Shown here: positions 21,394 through 28,073 of the stretch, one piece after another
Numbering within the stretch: position 1 is the first letter of the stretch
Layout of the letters: each line of letters begins with the position of its first letter
Assembly (NCBI GenBank): GCA_002431345.1
Contig: DJEN01000066.1
Coordinates: forward strand, 1-28,073
Reading direction: 5' to 3'
From: Megasphaera sp. UBA5897
Lineage (GTDB): Bacteria > Bacillota > Negativicutes > Veillonellales > Megasphaeraceae
Length of the DNA: 28,073 nt
Position numbers and translations under genes: made by a program
Notes under the pieces: model-generated
Seen by the model: the letters and a program-made list of their open reading frames with translations, nothing else
What the model was told of the DNA's origin: nothing
Databases searched by the model: none

Positions 21394-21401
21394 GGTGCAG
21401 T

Positions 21402-21851
21402 ATGACAGGAAGAGGATTTGAAGTCGTAACGGCTTATCAAGATAAAAACATTGCGCTGCCAGTCCGCAAGACGAGCGGCAGTGCCGGCTATGACCTGGCG
21501 GCGGCAGAAACAGTAACCCTGATGCCGCACGCAGTTACGGTCGTGCCGACAGGCTTGAAAGCGTATATGGAACAGGACGAATATTTATCTGTTTTTATCC
21601 GTTCCAGCCTGGCTTTTAAAAAAGGGTTGATGCTGGCCAACAGTACGGGGATTGTCGATAGTGACTACTACAACAACCCGGATAACGAAGGCCACATTAT
21701 GATTGCGTATTACAACACCAATGATGCGCCCTATACAATTGAAAAAGGTGAACGTATCGGACAGGGTATTTTTATGAAATACCTGACAGTCAACGAAGAT
21801 ACGGCAGATGGTGTCCGTACTGGCGGTATTGGCAGTACAGGAACAAAATAA
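21402..21851 (+). CDS. dut: dUTP diphosphatase (dUTPase)
   Basis: Hydrolyses dUTP to dUMP and PPi, keeping uracil out of DNA and supplying dUMP for dTMP. 149 aa, trimeric all-beta type. All five motifs are seen: SAGYDLAAAE (1), IRSSLAFKKGLML (2), NSTGIVDSDYYNN with catalytic Asp (3), GERIGQGIF (4) and the C-terminal P-loop-like RTGGIGSTG (5). Motif 3 carries an unusual YYNNPDNEGH continuation in place of the common 'DYRGE'. It is 8 nt after pnp with a weak SD (AAGGTG), so probably co-transcribed with pnp. Confidence 0.94.
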   Translation: MTGRGFEVVTAYQDKNIALPVRKTSGSAGYDLAAAETVTLMPHAVTVVPTGLKAYMEQDEYLSVFIRSSLAFKKGLMLANSTGIVDSDYYNNPDNEGHIMIAYYNTNDAPYTIEKGERIGQGIFMKYLTVNEDTADGVRTGGIGSTGTK

Positions 21852-21854
21852 ACG

Positions 21855-21888
21855 AAAGGGCGTCTACAGGCTGCTGTGGCGCCTTTTT
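21855..21888 (+). terminator. Terminator after dut
   Basis: AAAGG(G)CG pairs with CGCCTTT (one bulged G), with an inner ACAG-GCTG-CTGT hairpin, then a T run to 21888. Moderate quality; partial readthrough into nudF is plausible because no clear promoter lies between it and the nudF start. Confidence 0.55.
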
Positions 21889-21910
21889 CCTATTCCAGGA
21901 GGGAATTTGA

Positions 21911-22471
21911 ATGAGTATCAGCAAGGAAACAATGATTGCCAGAAAAGAAATCATGCAGGGCAAAGTACTGCATGTTACGGTAGATACGGTTCGCATTGAC
22001 GACGAAAGCAGCGGCGAACACAAAACGGCGACACGGGAAGCTGTTTGGCATTTTGGCGCCTGCGCCGTTTTGCCGCTTACCAATGACGGAAAAATTATCA
22101 TGGTGCGGCAGTATCGCTATGCCGCAGCCCAGCCGATGCTGGAAGTACCGGCAGGAAAAATCGAACATGACGGCGAATCTCCGGCAGTTTGCGCAGCCCG
22201 CGAACTGGAAGAAGAAGCGGCTGTCACGGCAGACGAAATCATTCCCCTGGGCTACACCTATACGTCACCGGGATTTTGCAGTGAACGTATTTATTTATAT
22301 CTAGCGAGAGGCCTCAAAAAAGGCAGCCAGCATTTGGATGATGACGAATACCTGAATATTGAACGGTATACGCCGCAGGAAGTCGAACAGATGATTTGCA
22401 ATAATGAAATTACGGATGCCAAAACGATAGCTATTTTTGCCAAAGCCCGCAGCTATTTGCCGGGACTGTAA
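21911..22471 (+). CDS. nudF: Nudix hydrolase, ADP-ribose pyrophosphatase-like (NudF)
   Basis: Hydrolyses ADP-ribose-type nucleoside diphosphate sugars to AMP and the sugar phosphate. 186 aa, usual for NudF. N-terminal dimerisation strands, then VRQYRYAAAQPMLEVPAGKIE and a Nudix box whose metal-binding REL-EEE is intact. Two departures from the G-x5-E-x7-REU-xEE-x-G-U consensus are visible: one extra residue before the first Glu (GKIEHDGE) and Ala in place of the last Gly (RELEEEAAV). 'YTSPGFCSERIYLYLA' is the segment that typifies ADP-ribose pyrophosphatases. RBS AGGAGGG. It lies 15 nt before deoB, as in many Firmicutes. Confidence 0.9.
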   Translation: MSISKETMIARKEIMQGKVLHVTVDTVRIDDESSGEHKTATREAVWHFGACAVLPLTNDGKIIMVRQYRYAAAQPMLEVPAGKIEHDGESPAVCAARELEEEAAVTADEIIPLGYTYTSPGFCSERIYLYLARGLKKGSQHLDDDEYLNIERYTPQEVEQMICNNEITDAKTIAIFAKARSYLPGL

Positions 22472-22486
22472 AAGGGAGGTATTTCC

Positions 22487-23659
22487 ATGAAATTTAATCG
22501 TATTATTGTCATTGTCATGGACAGCGTCGGTGTCGGCAATGCACCGGATGCCGCTAAATTCGGTGATGCAGGCGCCGATACGTACGGTCATATTGACAGC
22601 CGTGTGCCCCTGGCTGCCCCCAATTTGCGGAAACTGGGACTGGGACGCGTAGCGCATGTACATGCCGTGCCCACGACACTTATCGGCTCATACGGCCTGA
22701 TGCAGGAAATCTCAGCAGGCAAGGATACGACCAGCGGCCATTGGGAATTTATGGGCAATCCCGTAGAAAATCCTTTTCCGACATTTCCCCATGCATTTCC
22801 CGATGAACTGCTGAAAACGTTTACAGAAAAAACGGGATACGGCTATATTGGCAACGAAATCGCATCTGGCACGGAAATTATCGAACGCTTGGGGCCGGAA
22901 CATTTTCGTACCAAACTGCCCATTGTCTACACGTCGGCAGACAGTGTTTTCCAAATTGCGGCACACAACGATGTCATCCCCTTGGACGAACTCTACCGGA
23001 TTTGCGATGTGACGCGGCGTGAAGTTTGCGTCGGCAAATACGAAGTAGGCCGCATCATTGCCCGGCCGTTTGTTGGCGAACAAGGTCATTTTGTACGGAC
23101 TGGCGACCGCCGCGACTACAGCCGCATGCCCAAACGCAAGATGGTATTTGAGTATTTATCGGAAAACGGCTTTTGCGTCGTCGGCGTCGGCAAAATCGGT
23201 GATATTTATGCTCATGTCGGACTTACGGAATCGTATCATACGGCCAATAATGCAGAAGATATGGCAGAATTGACCAAACAGCTTTTGGCACACCGTCAGG
23301 ACAAAGGCCTGCTCATGGCCAACTTTGTTGATTTTGACAGTATGTACGGCCATCGCCGCAACGTAGCCGGCTATGCCCAATGCATTGAAGAGTTTGACAC
23401 GGCTCTTGGCGAATTTTTGCCGCAGCTGCAGAATGATGAACTGCTCATTATCACAGCAGATCACGGCAACGATCCGACATGGACTGGTACCGATCATACA
23501 CGGGAACGGGTGCCCCTCATGATGTACAGCCCGGCGTTTACACAGTCTGTAGACGTAGGCATTCGCAGTACGTATGCTGATTTGGGCATGACGATTATGG
23601 ATAACTTCGGTCTGACAGGACTGGAATTTGGCAAGAGCTTCTTAGCTGAATTGAGGTGA
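22487..23659 (+). CDS. deoB: Phosphopentomutase
   Basis: Interconverts (deoxy)ribose 1-phosphate and 5-phosphate, linking nucleoside phosphorolysis to central metabolism. 390 aa, alkaline-phosphatase superfamily, two Mn ions. Visible: VMDSVGVGNAPDAAKFGDAGADT (metal Asp and core), GKDTTSGHWEF active-site loop, the cap domain, and ITADHGNDPTWTGTDHTRE with metal-binding Asp/His residues. The position just before GHWE, a phosphothreonine in the B. cereus enzyme, appears here as Ser83 (Thr81-Thr82-Ser83). RBS GGGAGG. pdp follows 4 nt later, the classical deoB-pdp pair. Confidence 0.95.
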   Translation: MKFNRIIVIVMDSVGVGNAPDAAKFGDAGADTYGHIDSRVPLAAPNLRKLGLGRVAHVHAVPTTLIGSYGLMQEISAGKDTTSGHWEFMGNPVENPFPTFPHAFPDELLKTFTEKTGYGYIGNEIASGTEIIERLGPEHFRTKLPIVYTSADSVFQIAAHNDVIPLDELYRICDVTRREVCVGKYEVGRIIARPFVGEQGHFVRTGDRRDYSRMPKRKMVFEYLSENGFCVVGVGKIGDIYAHVGLTESYHTANNAEDMAELTKQLLAHRQDKGLLMANFVDFDSMYGHRRNVAGYAQCIEEFDTALGEFLPQLQNDELLIITADHGNDPTWTGTDHTRERVPLMMYSPAFTQSVDVGIRSTYADLGMTIMDNFGLTGLEFGKSFLAELR

Positions 23660-23663
23660 GCGT

Positions 23664-24971
23664 ATGTGGCCGATAGAATGTATTGAACACAAACGGGACG
23701 GCAAGGTACTGAGCCGTGAAGAAATACAACATTTTATCACCGATTATACAGCTGGACGGGTTGCCGATTACCAAGCAGCGGCTTGGCTGATGGCTGTATA
23801 CCTGCAGGGAATGAATGCTGCTGAAACGACTGATTTGACGATGACCATGGCGCATTCCGGCGACATGATTGACTTGTCTTCCATTCCCGGTATCAAAGTA
23901 GATAAGCACAGCACGGGCGGTATTGCCGACACAACGACGCTGATTGTCGCGCCGTTGGCAGCGGCAGCCGGCGTGCCTGTTGCCAAGATGAGCGGCCGCG
24001 GTTTAGGCTTTACGGGCGGAACGGCAGATAAACTGGAATCCATTCCGGGCTATCAGACCGTACTGCCGGAAACGGCGTTTTTGGAACAAGTGCGCCGGAT
24101 TGGCATTTCGCTGATTACCCAGTCCGGAGACATTGCTCCGGCTGATAAGCTGCTCTATGCCCTGCGCGACGCGACTGGCACCGTCGAAAGCATTCCTTTA
24201 ATTGCCAGCTCGATTATGAGCAAAAAAATAGCTGCCGGTGCCGATGCGATCGTCTTGGATGTCAAATACGGCGACGGCGCGTTTATGAAAAACAAAAAGG
24301 ATGCCCGGACATTGGCCCACACGATGGTACAGATTGGGAAACTGGCGCACCGCCCGACTGTTGCTGTCCTTACTTCGATGGAAGCACCGCTGGGCACGGC
24401 TATCGGCAACAGTCTGGAAGTCGATGAAGCTGTAGAAGCCTTGTCCGGCAAAGGCCCCAAACGACTGATGGAAGTTGTCGAAGTATTGGGCGCTTATATG
24501 CTGCTTCTTGGCAAAAAAGCTACAGATGAAGCAGAAGGCCGGGAAAAAATCCGCCGTGTACTGCAAAGCGGCGCCGGTCTTGCTAAATTTAAAGAACTCA
24601 TTGCAGCGCAGCACGGCAGTACTTCTTGGATTGGCAAACGGCCGCTGACTAAAGCGGCGCAGCAGTATACGGCTGTCTGCACCGATGAAGGATATATTAC
24701 AGCCATTCACGGCAGAGCTTTGGGCGAAATCGCCATGAAACTGGGCGCTGGCCGTGCGCATAAAGAAGATGCCATCGATCCAATGGTCGGTATTCGGCTG
24801 TATAAAGAACTTTACGACCCGATTCATGCCGGCGAACCGTTGTTTACCATTTACGGCAAAGCAGATACGCCGATGATGGCGACAGCCCAAGAGATTGCAG
24901 ACCAAATTATCGTCACGCCGACGCAGGCTGCTTCTATCGAACCGGTCGTTAGTGACGTTATTTATGAATAA
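23664..24971 (+). CDS. pdp: Pyrimidine-nucleoside phosphorylase
   Basis: Phosphorolysis of uridine, thymidine and deoxyuridine to base plus (deoxy)ribose 1-phosphate, the substrate of DeoB. 435 aa, standard length for the Pdp/DeoA family. Phosphate-binding KHSTGG at residues 81-86, family signature MSGRGLGFTGGTADKLESIPG, VESIPLIASSIMSKKIA, and VLDVKYGDGAFMK. After KHSTGG the sequence reads IADTT where most relatives have V/I-GD; the Asp is kept. Pdp rather than thymidine-specific DeoA is chosen because of the Firmicute deoB neighbour; specificity cannot be read directly. It closes the nudF-deoB-pdp unit. Confidence 0.92.
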   Translation: MWPIECIEHKRDGKVLSREEIQHFITDYTAGRVADYQAAAWLMAVYLQGMNAAETTDLTMTMAHSGDMIDLSSIPGIKVDKHSTGGIADTTTLIVAPLAAAAGVPVAKMSGRGLGFTGGTADKLESIPGYQTVLPETAFLEQVRRIGISLITQSGDIAPADKLLYALRDATGTVESIPLIASSIMSKKIAAGADAIVLDVKYGDGAFMKNKKDARTLAHTMVQIGKLAHRPTVAVLTSMEAPLGTAIGNSLEVDEAVEALSGKGPKRLMEVVEVLGAYMLLLGKKATDEAEGREKIRRVLQSGAGLAKFKELIAAQHGSTSWIGKRPLTKAAQQYTAVCTDEGYITAIHGRALGEIAMKLGAGRAHKEDAIDPMVGIRLYKELYDPIHAGEPLFTIYGKADTPMMATAQEIADQIIVTPTQAASIEPVVSDVIYE

Positions 24972-24984
24972 AAAACTCCTTTTT

Positions 24985-25006
24985 CATGGCATATAACGAT
25001 GCCGTG
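24985..25006 (+). other. Small hairpin downstream of pdp
   Basis: CATGGCAT / ATGCCGTG (24985-24992, 24999-25006) with one G-U pair and a 6-nt loop; no T tract. Possibly a 3' stabiliser. Confidence 0.3.
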
Positions 25007-25025
25007 TGAGTAAAACATATATAAA

Positions 25026-25050
25026 GGCAGGTTGCAACTGCCGATTTTTT
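25026..25050 (+). terminator. Terminator-like hairpin between pdp and rlmD
   Basis: GGCAG / CTGCC (25026-25030, 25038-25042), 7-nt loop, then GA and six T. It ends only 19 nt before the rlmD ATG, so any rlmD promoter must be upstream of it (a TATATA-like box at 25016-25023 is the only weak candidate). Confidence 0.55.
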
Positions 25051-25069
25051 AGAGAAAAGGAAGAACGAT

Positions 25070-26449
25070 ATGAACCTCAACAGGCAAATCCCTGTCCAAA
25101 AAGGGAAAACCTATACGATTGATGTAGTACGTCTGGGAACCAGCGGCGAAGGCGTAGGAAAGTATAACGGCTTTACCGTATTTATACCGGGAGCTCTGCC
25201 CGGTGAAGCTGTAGAAGCCCGGATTACTCTCGTCAAAAAACAATATGCCGCCGCTAAGCTGCTGCGCATTGTCACCGCTTCGCCGGACCGGATACAGCCG
25301 ACATGTCCTGTATATGCTGCCTGCGGCGGCTGTCAGCTGCAGCACATCAGCTATGAAGGCGAACTCAAAGAAAAACGGCAGCAAGTACAGGATGCCCTGG
25401 AACGCATTGGTCATCTCAAAGATATATACGTAGAACAGACACTGGGGGCTGCCAGCCCTTGGGCATACCGTAATAAGATGCAGTTTCCCGCAGCAGCCGT
25501 CGGCAAAAAAAATATAGCCATCGGTTGTTTTGCCGCTGCGACTCATCAAGTCATTGACGTGGCATCCTGTGCCATTCAAAAAGAAGGCAACAACCAAATT
25601 GCCGCCGTCGTCCGCCAATGGATGAAAACCTATAAGATTCCTGCGTATAACGAAGACCTGCGGACAGGTATCGTGCGGCATATTATGGGACGGGTAGGCG
25701 TGCACACCGGCGAAATCATGGTCTGCTTGGTGACAGCCTGCGATATGGTTCCCCATATGAAAGACTTGGTGCGCATGCTGCGGAGCGAACTGCCTCATGT
25801 CAAAAGCATCGTGCAAAACGTCAACACACGGCATACCAACGTCATTTTAGGCACCAAAACGCGAGTCGTTTACGGTGCACCGACGATTCATGATTCCATT
25901 GGTCCTTTGACCTTTAACATTTCGGCGCAGTCCTTTTTCCAGGTCAACAGTGAACAAGCCCAGCGTCTTTACGAAAAAGCCTTGGAATTTGCAGACCTTA
26001 AAGGCAACGAAACCGTAGCTGATGTATACTGTGGCACCGGTACGATTACCCTGTTTTTGGCACAAAAAGCAAAGCAAGTCTATGGCATCGAAATTGTAGC
26101 TCCGGCTATCAAAGACGCCATCAAAAACGCAAGGGACAACCATATTCACAATGCAGAATTTATCCTGGGAGATGCCGTGTACAAACTGCCGGAACTCATT
26201 CAAGACGGCATCCGTCCGGACGTCATCGTCTTGGATCCGCCCAGAGCCGGCTGCGGTGAGCCAGTCCTCCAAGCCATTGCCAAAAGCAAACCCAAACGCG
26301 TCGTCTACGTTTCCTGCAACCCGGCAACCTTGGCCCGTGATCTAGCGTATTTAGACAAACACGGCTATCATCCCCAAAAAGTACAACCCGTCGATATGTT
26401 CAGCCGGACGCATCATGTGGAAACGGTAGTATTGTTGAAAAGAAAGTAA
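25070..26449 (+). CDS. rlmD: 23S rRNA (uracil-C5)-methyltransferase RlmD (RlmD/RlmCD type)
   Basis: SAM-dependent m5U methyltransferase of 23S rRNA (U1939 for RlmD; Firmicute RlmCD also modifies U747). 459 aa. N-terminal TRAM domain (about 10-65), then [4Fe-4S] ligands Cys79, Cys85, Cys88 (CPVYAACGGC) and Cys167. The catalytic domain has the SFFQVNSEQAQ loop, SAM motif VADVYCGTGTITLFLA, LDPPRAGC, and the nucleophile Cys416 in VSCNPATLARDL. All required residues are present. AAAAGGAAG precedes the ATG by about 8 nt. One or the other rRNA target cannot be decided here. Confidence 0.95.
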   Translation: MNLNRQIPVQKGKTYTIDVVRLGTSGEGVGKYNGFTVFIPGALPGEAVEARITLVKKQYAAAKLLRIVTASPDRIQPTCPVYAACGGCQLQHISYEGELKEKRQQVQDALERIGHLKDIYVEQTLGAASPWAYRNKMQFPAAAVGKKNIAIGCFAAATHQVIDVASCAIQKEGNNQIAAVVRQWMKTYKIPAYNEDLRTGIVRHIMGRVGVHTGEIMVCLVTACDMVPHMKDLVRMLRSELPHVKSIVQNVNTRHTNVILGTKTRVVYGAPTIHDSIGPLTFNISAQSFFQVNSEQAQRLYEKALEFADLKGNETVADVYCGTGTITLFLAQKAKQVYGIEIVAPAIKDAIKNARDNHIHNAEFILGDAVYKLPELIQDGIRPDVIVLDPPRAGCGEPVLQAIAKSKPKRVVYVSCNPATLARDLAYLDKHGYHPQKVQPVDMFSRTHHVETVVLLKRK

Positions 26450-26460
26450 ATAAAAAATAA

Positions 26461-26498
26461 AAATGCCTATTTTCGGATTTTGTAGAAAATGGGCATTT
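26461..26498 (+). terminator. Terminator after rlmD
   Basis: Fourteen-bp stem AAATGCCTATTTTC / GAAAATGGGCATTT with one G-U (26461-26474, 26485-26498), 10-nt loop, short T-rich tail. It marks the boundary before the compositionally different hsdM. Confidence 0.8.
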
Positions 26499-26526
26499 CT
26501 TATAGAGGATTCATAAGTAAGGTATC

Positions 26527-26532
26527 TATAAT
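26527..26532 (+). promoter_or_regulatory. Possible -10 of the hsdM promoter
   Basis: TATAAT with no good -35 at 17 bp. A TGG-TAAAAT extended -10 a few bases later (about 26537-26545) is an alternative. Confidence 0.35.
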
Positions 26533-26576
26533 TACTTGGTAAAATTTAATAAAAATCCTAGAAGAGAGGCTTTGAA

Positions 26577-28073
26577 ATGGCAGATAAAAATACAGCCGAT
26601 ATCGGTTTTGAAAAGCAAATATGGGATGCAGCTTGTGTGCTTCGCGGTAATATGGATGCATCAGAGTATAAAAACGTTGTTTTGGGATTGATTTTTTTAA
26701 AATACATCTCAGATCGTTTCGATGATAAGTATCAGGAGCTTATTAAAGAAGGAGAAGGATTTGAAGAGGATATTGACGAATATACTTCTGAAGGTATCTT
26801 TTTTGTGCCGGCTGGTGCACGTTGGAATGAGATTGCATCAAAAGCGCATACTCCGGAAATCGGAACGGTGATTGATGATGCCATGCGTGCCATCGAAAAA
26901 GAAAATAAGCGTTTGAAAGATATTTTGCCTAAAAACTTTGCTCGTCCGGAATTGGATAAGCGTAGACTAGGTGATGTGGTAGATCTCTTTACCAATATCC
27001 AGATGATCGAACATGGCAGTGAAAAGGATATCTTAGGGCGTACCTATGAATATTGCCTTTCTATGTTTGCAGAACAAGAAGGAAAGCGTGGTGGTGAATT
27101 CTTTACGCCATCTTGTGTAGTACGTACCTTGGTAGAGGTATTAAAGCCATTTAAGGGCAGAGTATATGATCCTTGTTGTGGTTCAGGTGGTATGTTTGTT
27201 CAGTCTGCTAAATTTGTTGAGAATCATAGTGGTAATATCAGCAATATTTCTATCTATGGTCAAGACTCAAACCCTACTACCTGGAAGATGGCGCAGATGA
27301 ATCTTGCAATCCGTGGAATTGAGCCTGATCTTGGAACATATGCGGCAGATACATTTCTTGATGATCGTCATCCAACGTTGAGAGCAGATTATATTATGGC
27401 GAATCCACCGTTTAACCTTTCTGATTGGGGATTGGATAAACTAAAAGAAGATCAGCGATGGAAATATGGGACACCGCCAGCAGGAAATGCCAACTTTGCA
27501 TGGCTTCAGCACATGATTTTTCATCTTGCACCAGCAGGCCGTATTGGTATGGTATTAGCGAATGGCTCACTTTCTTCTCAATCAGGTGGAGAAGGTGAAA
27601 TTCGTAAGAATATTATCAATGCAGACTTAGTTGAGTGCATTGTTGCAATGCCTACTCAGCTTTTCTATACAACGCAGATTCCGGTTTCGCTTTGGTTTAT
27701 CAATAAGCAGAAGAAACAGTTGGGAAAGACGCTGTTCATTGATGCACGCAAGATGGGAACAATGGTCAGCCGTAAGCTTCGTGAGCTGACAGATGAAGAC
27801 ATCAATAAGATTTCAGATACCTATGAAGCCTTTGTTGACGGAACACTTGAAAATAGTAAGGGATTTTGCGCTGTTACGGATACCGCTGAAATTGAGAAAC
27901 AAGATTATATCCTTACACCTGGACGCTATGTGGGGATTGAAGAGCAGGAAGATGACGATGAACCATTTGATGATAAGATGAAACGGTTAACATCTGAACT
28001 TGCGGAAATGTTTGCCAAGTCCCATGAGCTGGAGAATGAAATCAGAAAGAAGCTGGGGGCGATCGGGTATGAA
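26577..28073 (+). CDS. hsdM: Type I restriction-modification DNA methyltransferase subunit M (partial at 3' edge)
   Basis: SAM-dependent N6-adenine methyltransferase that, with HsdS, protects sites and, with HsdR, cuts unmodified DNA. 499 codons are open to the window end, probably lacking only the last few residues ('KLGAIGYE' is typical of the C-terminus). N-terminal helical HsdM_N domain (about 9-150). Catalytic motif I DPCCGSGG at 198-205 and motif IV NPPF at 276-279 (N-P-P-F marks adenine methylation). The C-terminal helical tail (EEQEDDDEPFDDKMKRL...) contacts HsdS. RBS GAGAGG. Gly codons are mainly GGT/GGA and the gene is AT-richer than the GGC-rich genes to its left, suggesting horizontal acquisition. 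hsdS and hsdR are expected to the right. Confidence 0.95.
   Translation, partial: MADKNTADIGFEKQIWDAACVLRGNMDASEYKNVVLGLIFLKYISDRFDDKYQELIKEGEGFEEDIDEYTSEGIFFVPAGARWNEIASKAHTPEIGTVIDDAMRAIEKENKRLKDILPKNFARPELDKRRLGDVVDLFTNIQMIEHGSEKDILGRTYEYCLSMFAEQEGKRGGEFFTPSCVVRTLVEVLKPFKGRVYDPCCGSGGMFVQSAKFVENHSGNISNISIYGQDSNPTTWKMAQMNLAIRGIEPDLGTYAADTFLDDRHPTLRADYIMANPPFNLSDWGLDKLKEDQRWKYGTPPAGNANFAWLQHMIFHLAPAGRIGMVLANGSLSSQSGGEGEIRKNIINADLVECIVAMPTQLFYTTQIPVSLWFINKQKKQLGKTLFIDARKMGTMVSRKLRELTDEDINKISDTYEAFVDGTLENSKGFCAVTDTAEIEKQDYILTPGRYVGIEEQEDDDEPFDDKMKRLTSELAEMFAKSHELENEIRKKLGAIGYE

Overview
The window reads as a chromosomal segment of a diderm Firmicute, most likely a Negativicute of the Megasphaera/Veillonella type. 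This is inference from an electron-bifurcating-type etfBA pair, an AMIN-domain amidase, B. subtilis-like gene pairs (trmK with the Nif3-like yqfO; deoB with pdp), a bacterial class A RNase P RNA and a stand-alone IMP cyclohydrolase. Every protein gene is on the + strand. Only a tRNA-Arg and two candidate small RNAs lie on the - strand.

Layout. 1-1404: tail of a DUF3006-like protein and a secreted N-acetylmuramoyl-L-alanine amidase. 1588-2784: a class I/II PLP aminotransferase. 2785-3451: a long intergenic stretch with a candidate - strand small RNA, tRNA-Arg(CCG) on the - strand, and a promoter/operator region. 3452-5253: etfB-etfA. 5254-5917: tandem hairpins, a possible tiny ORF and a bPH-domain protein. 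6049-7724: pyrK-pyrD, the dihydroorotate dehydrogenase B complex. 7721-13474: a purine operon purE-purF-purM-purN-purH(cyclohydrolase only)-purD behind a complex leader with a strong promoter, two identical-core palindromes, a short leader ORF and a terminator. 13559-14944: fumC. 15207-17659: trmK, the Nif3-like gene and thiE. 17677-18674: a decayed Rpn-type nuclease remnant, then rnpB. 18725-21393: rpsO and pnp, with structured leaders. 21402-24971: dut, nudF, deoB and pdp (nucleotide sanitation and salvage). 25070-26449: the 23S rRNA methyltransferase rlmD. 26577-28073: hsdM of a type I restriction-modification system, running off the right edge and compositionally unlike its neighbours.

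How it fits together. Most of the window is nucleotide metabolism: pyrimidine synthesis, purine synthesis, dUTP removal, ADP-ribose hydrolysis and deoxyribonucleoside salvage. Mixed in are RNA-processing genes (rnpB, trmK, pnp, rlmD, S15). The purine genes present give PRA formation (PurF), GAR (PurD), FGAR (PurN), AIR (PurM), N5-CAIR mutase (PurE) and final ring closure to IMP. PurK, PurC, PurB, the PurL system and AICAR transformylase must be encoded elsewhere.

The least explained parts are non-coding: the - strand small RNA candidate at 2841-2926, the purE leader at 7721-7966, the rpsO-pnp intergenic hairpin at 19159-19224 and a second - strand RNA candidate at 15005-15146. I found no CRISPR array, insertion sequence or complete novel defence system.
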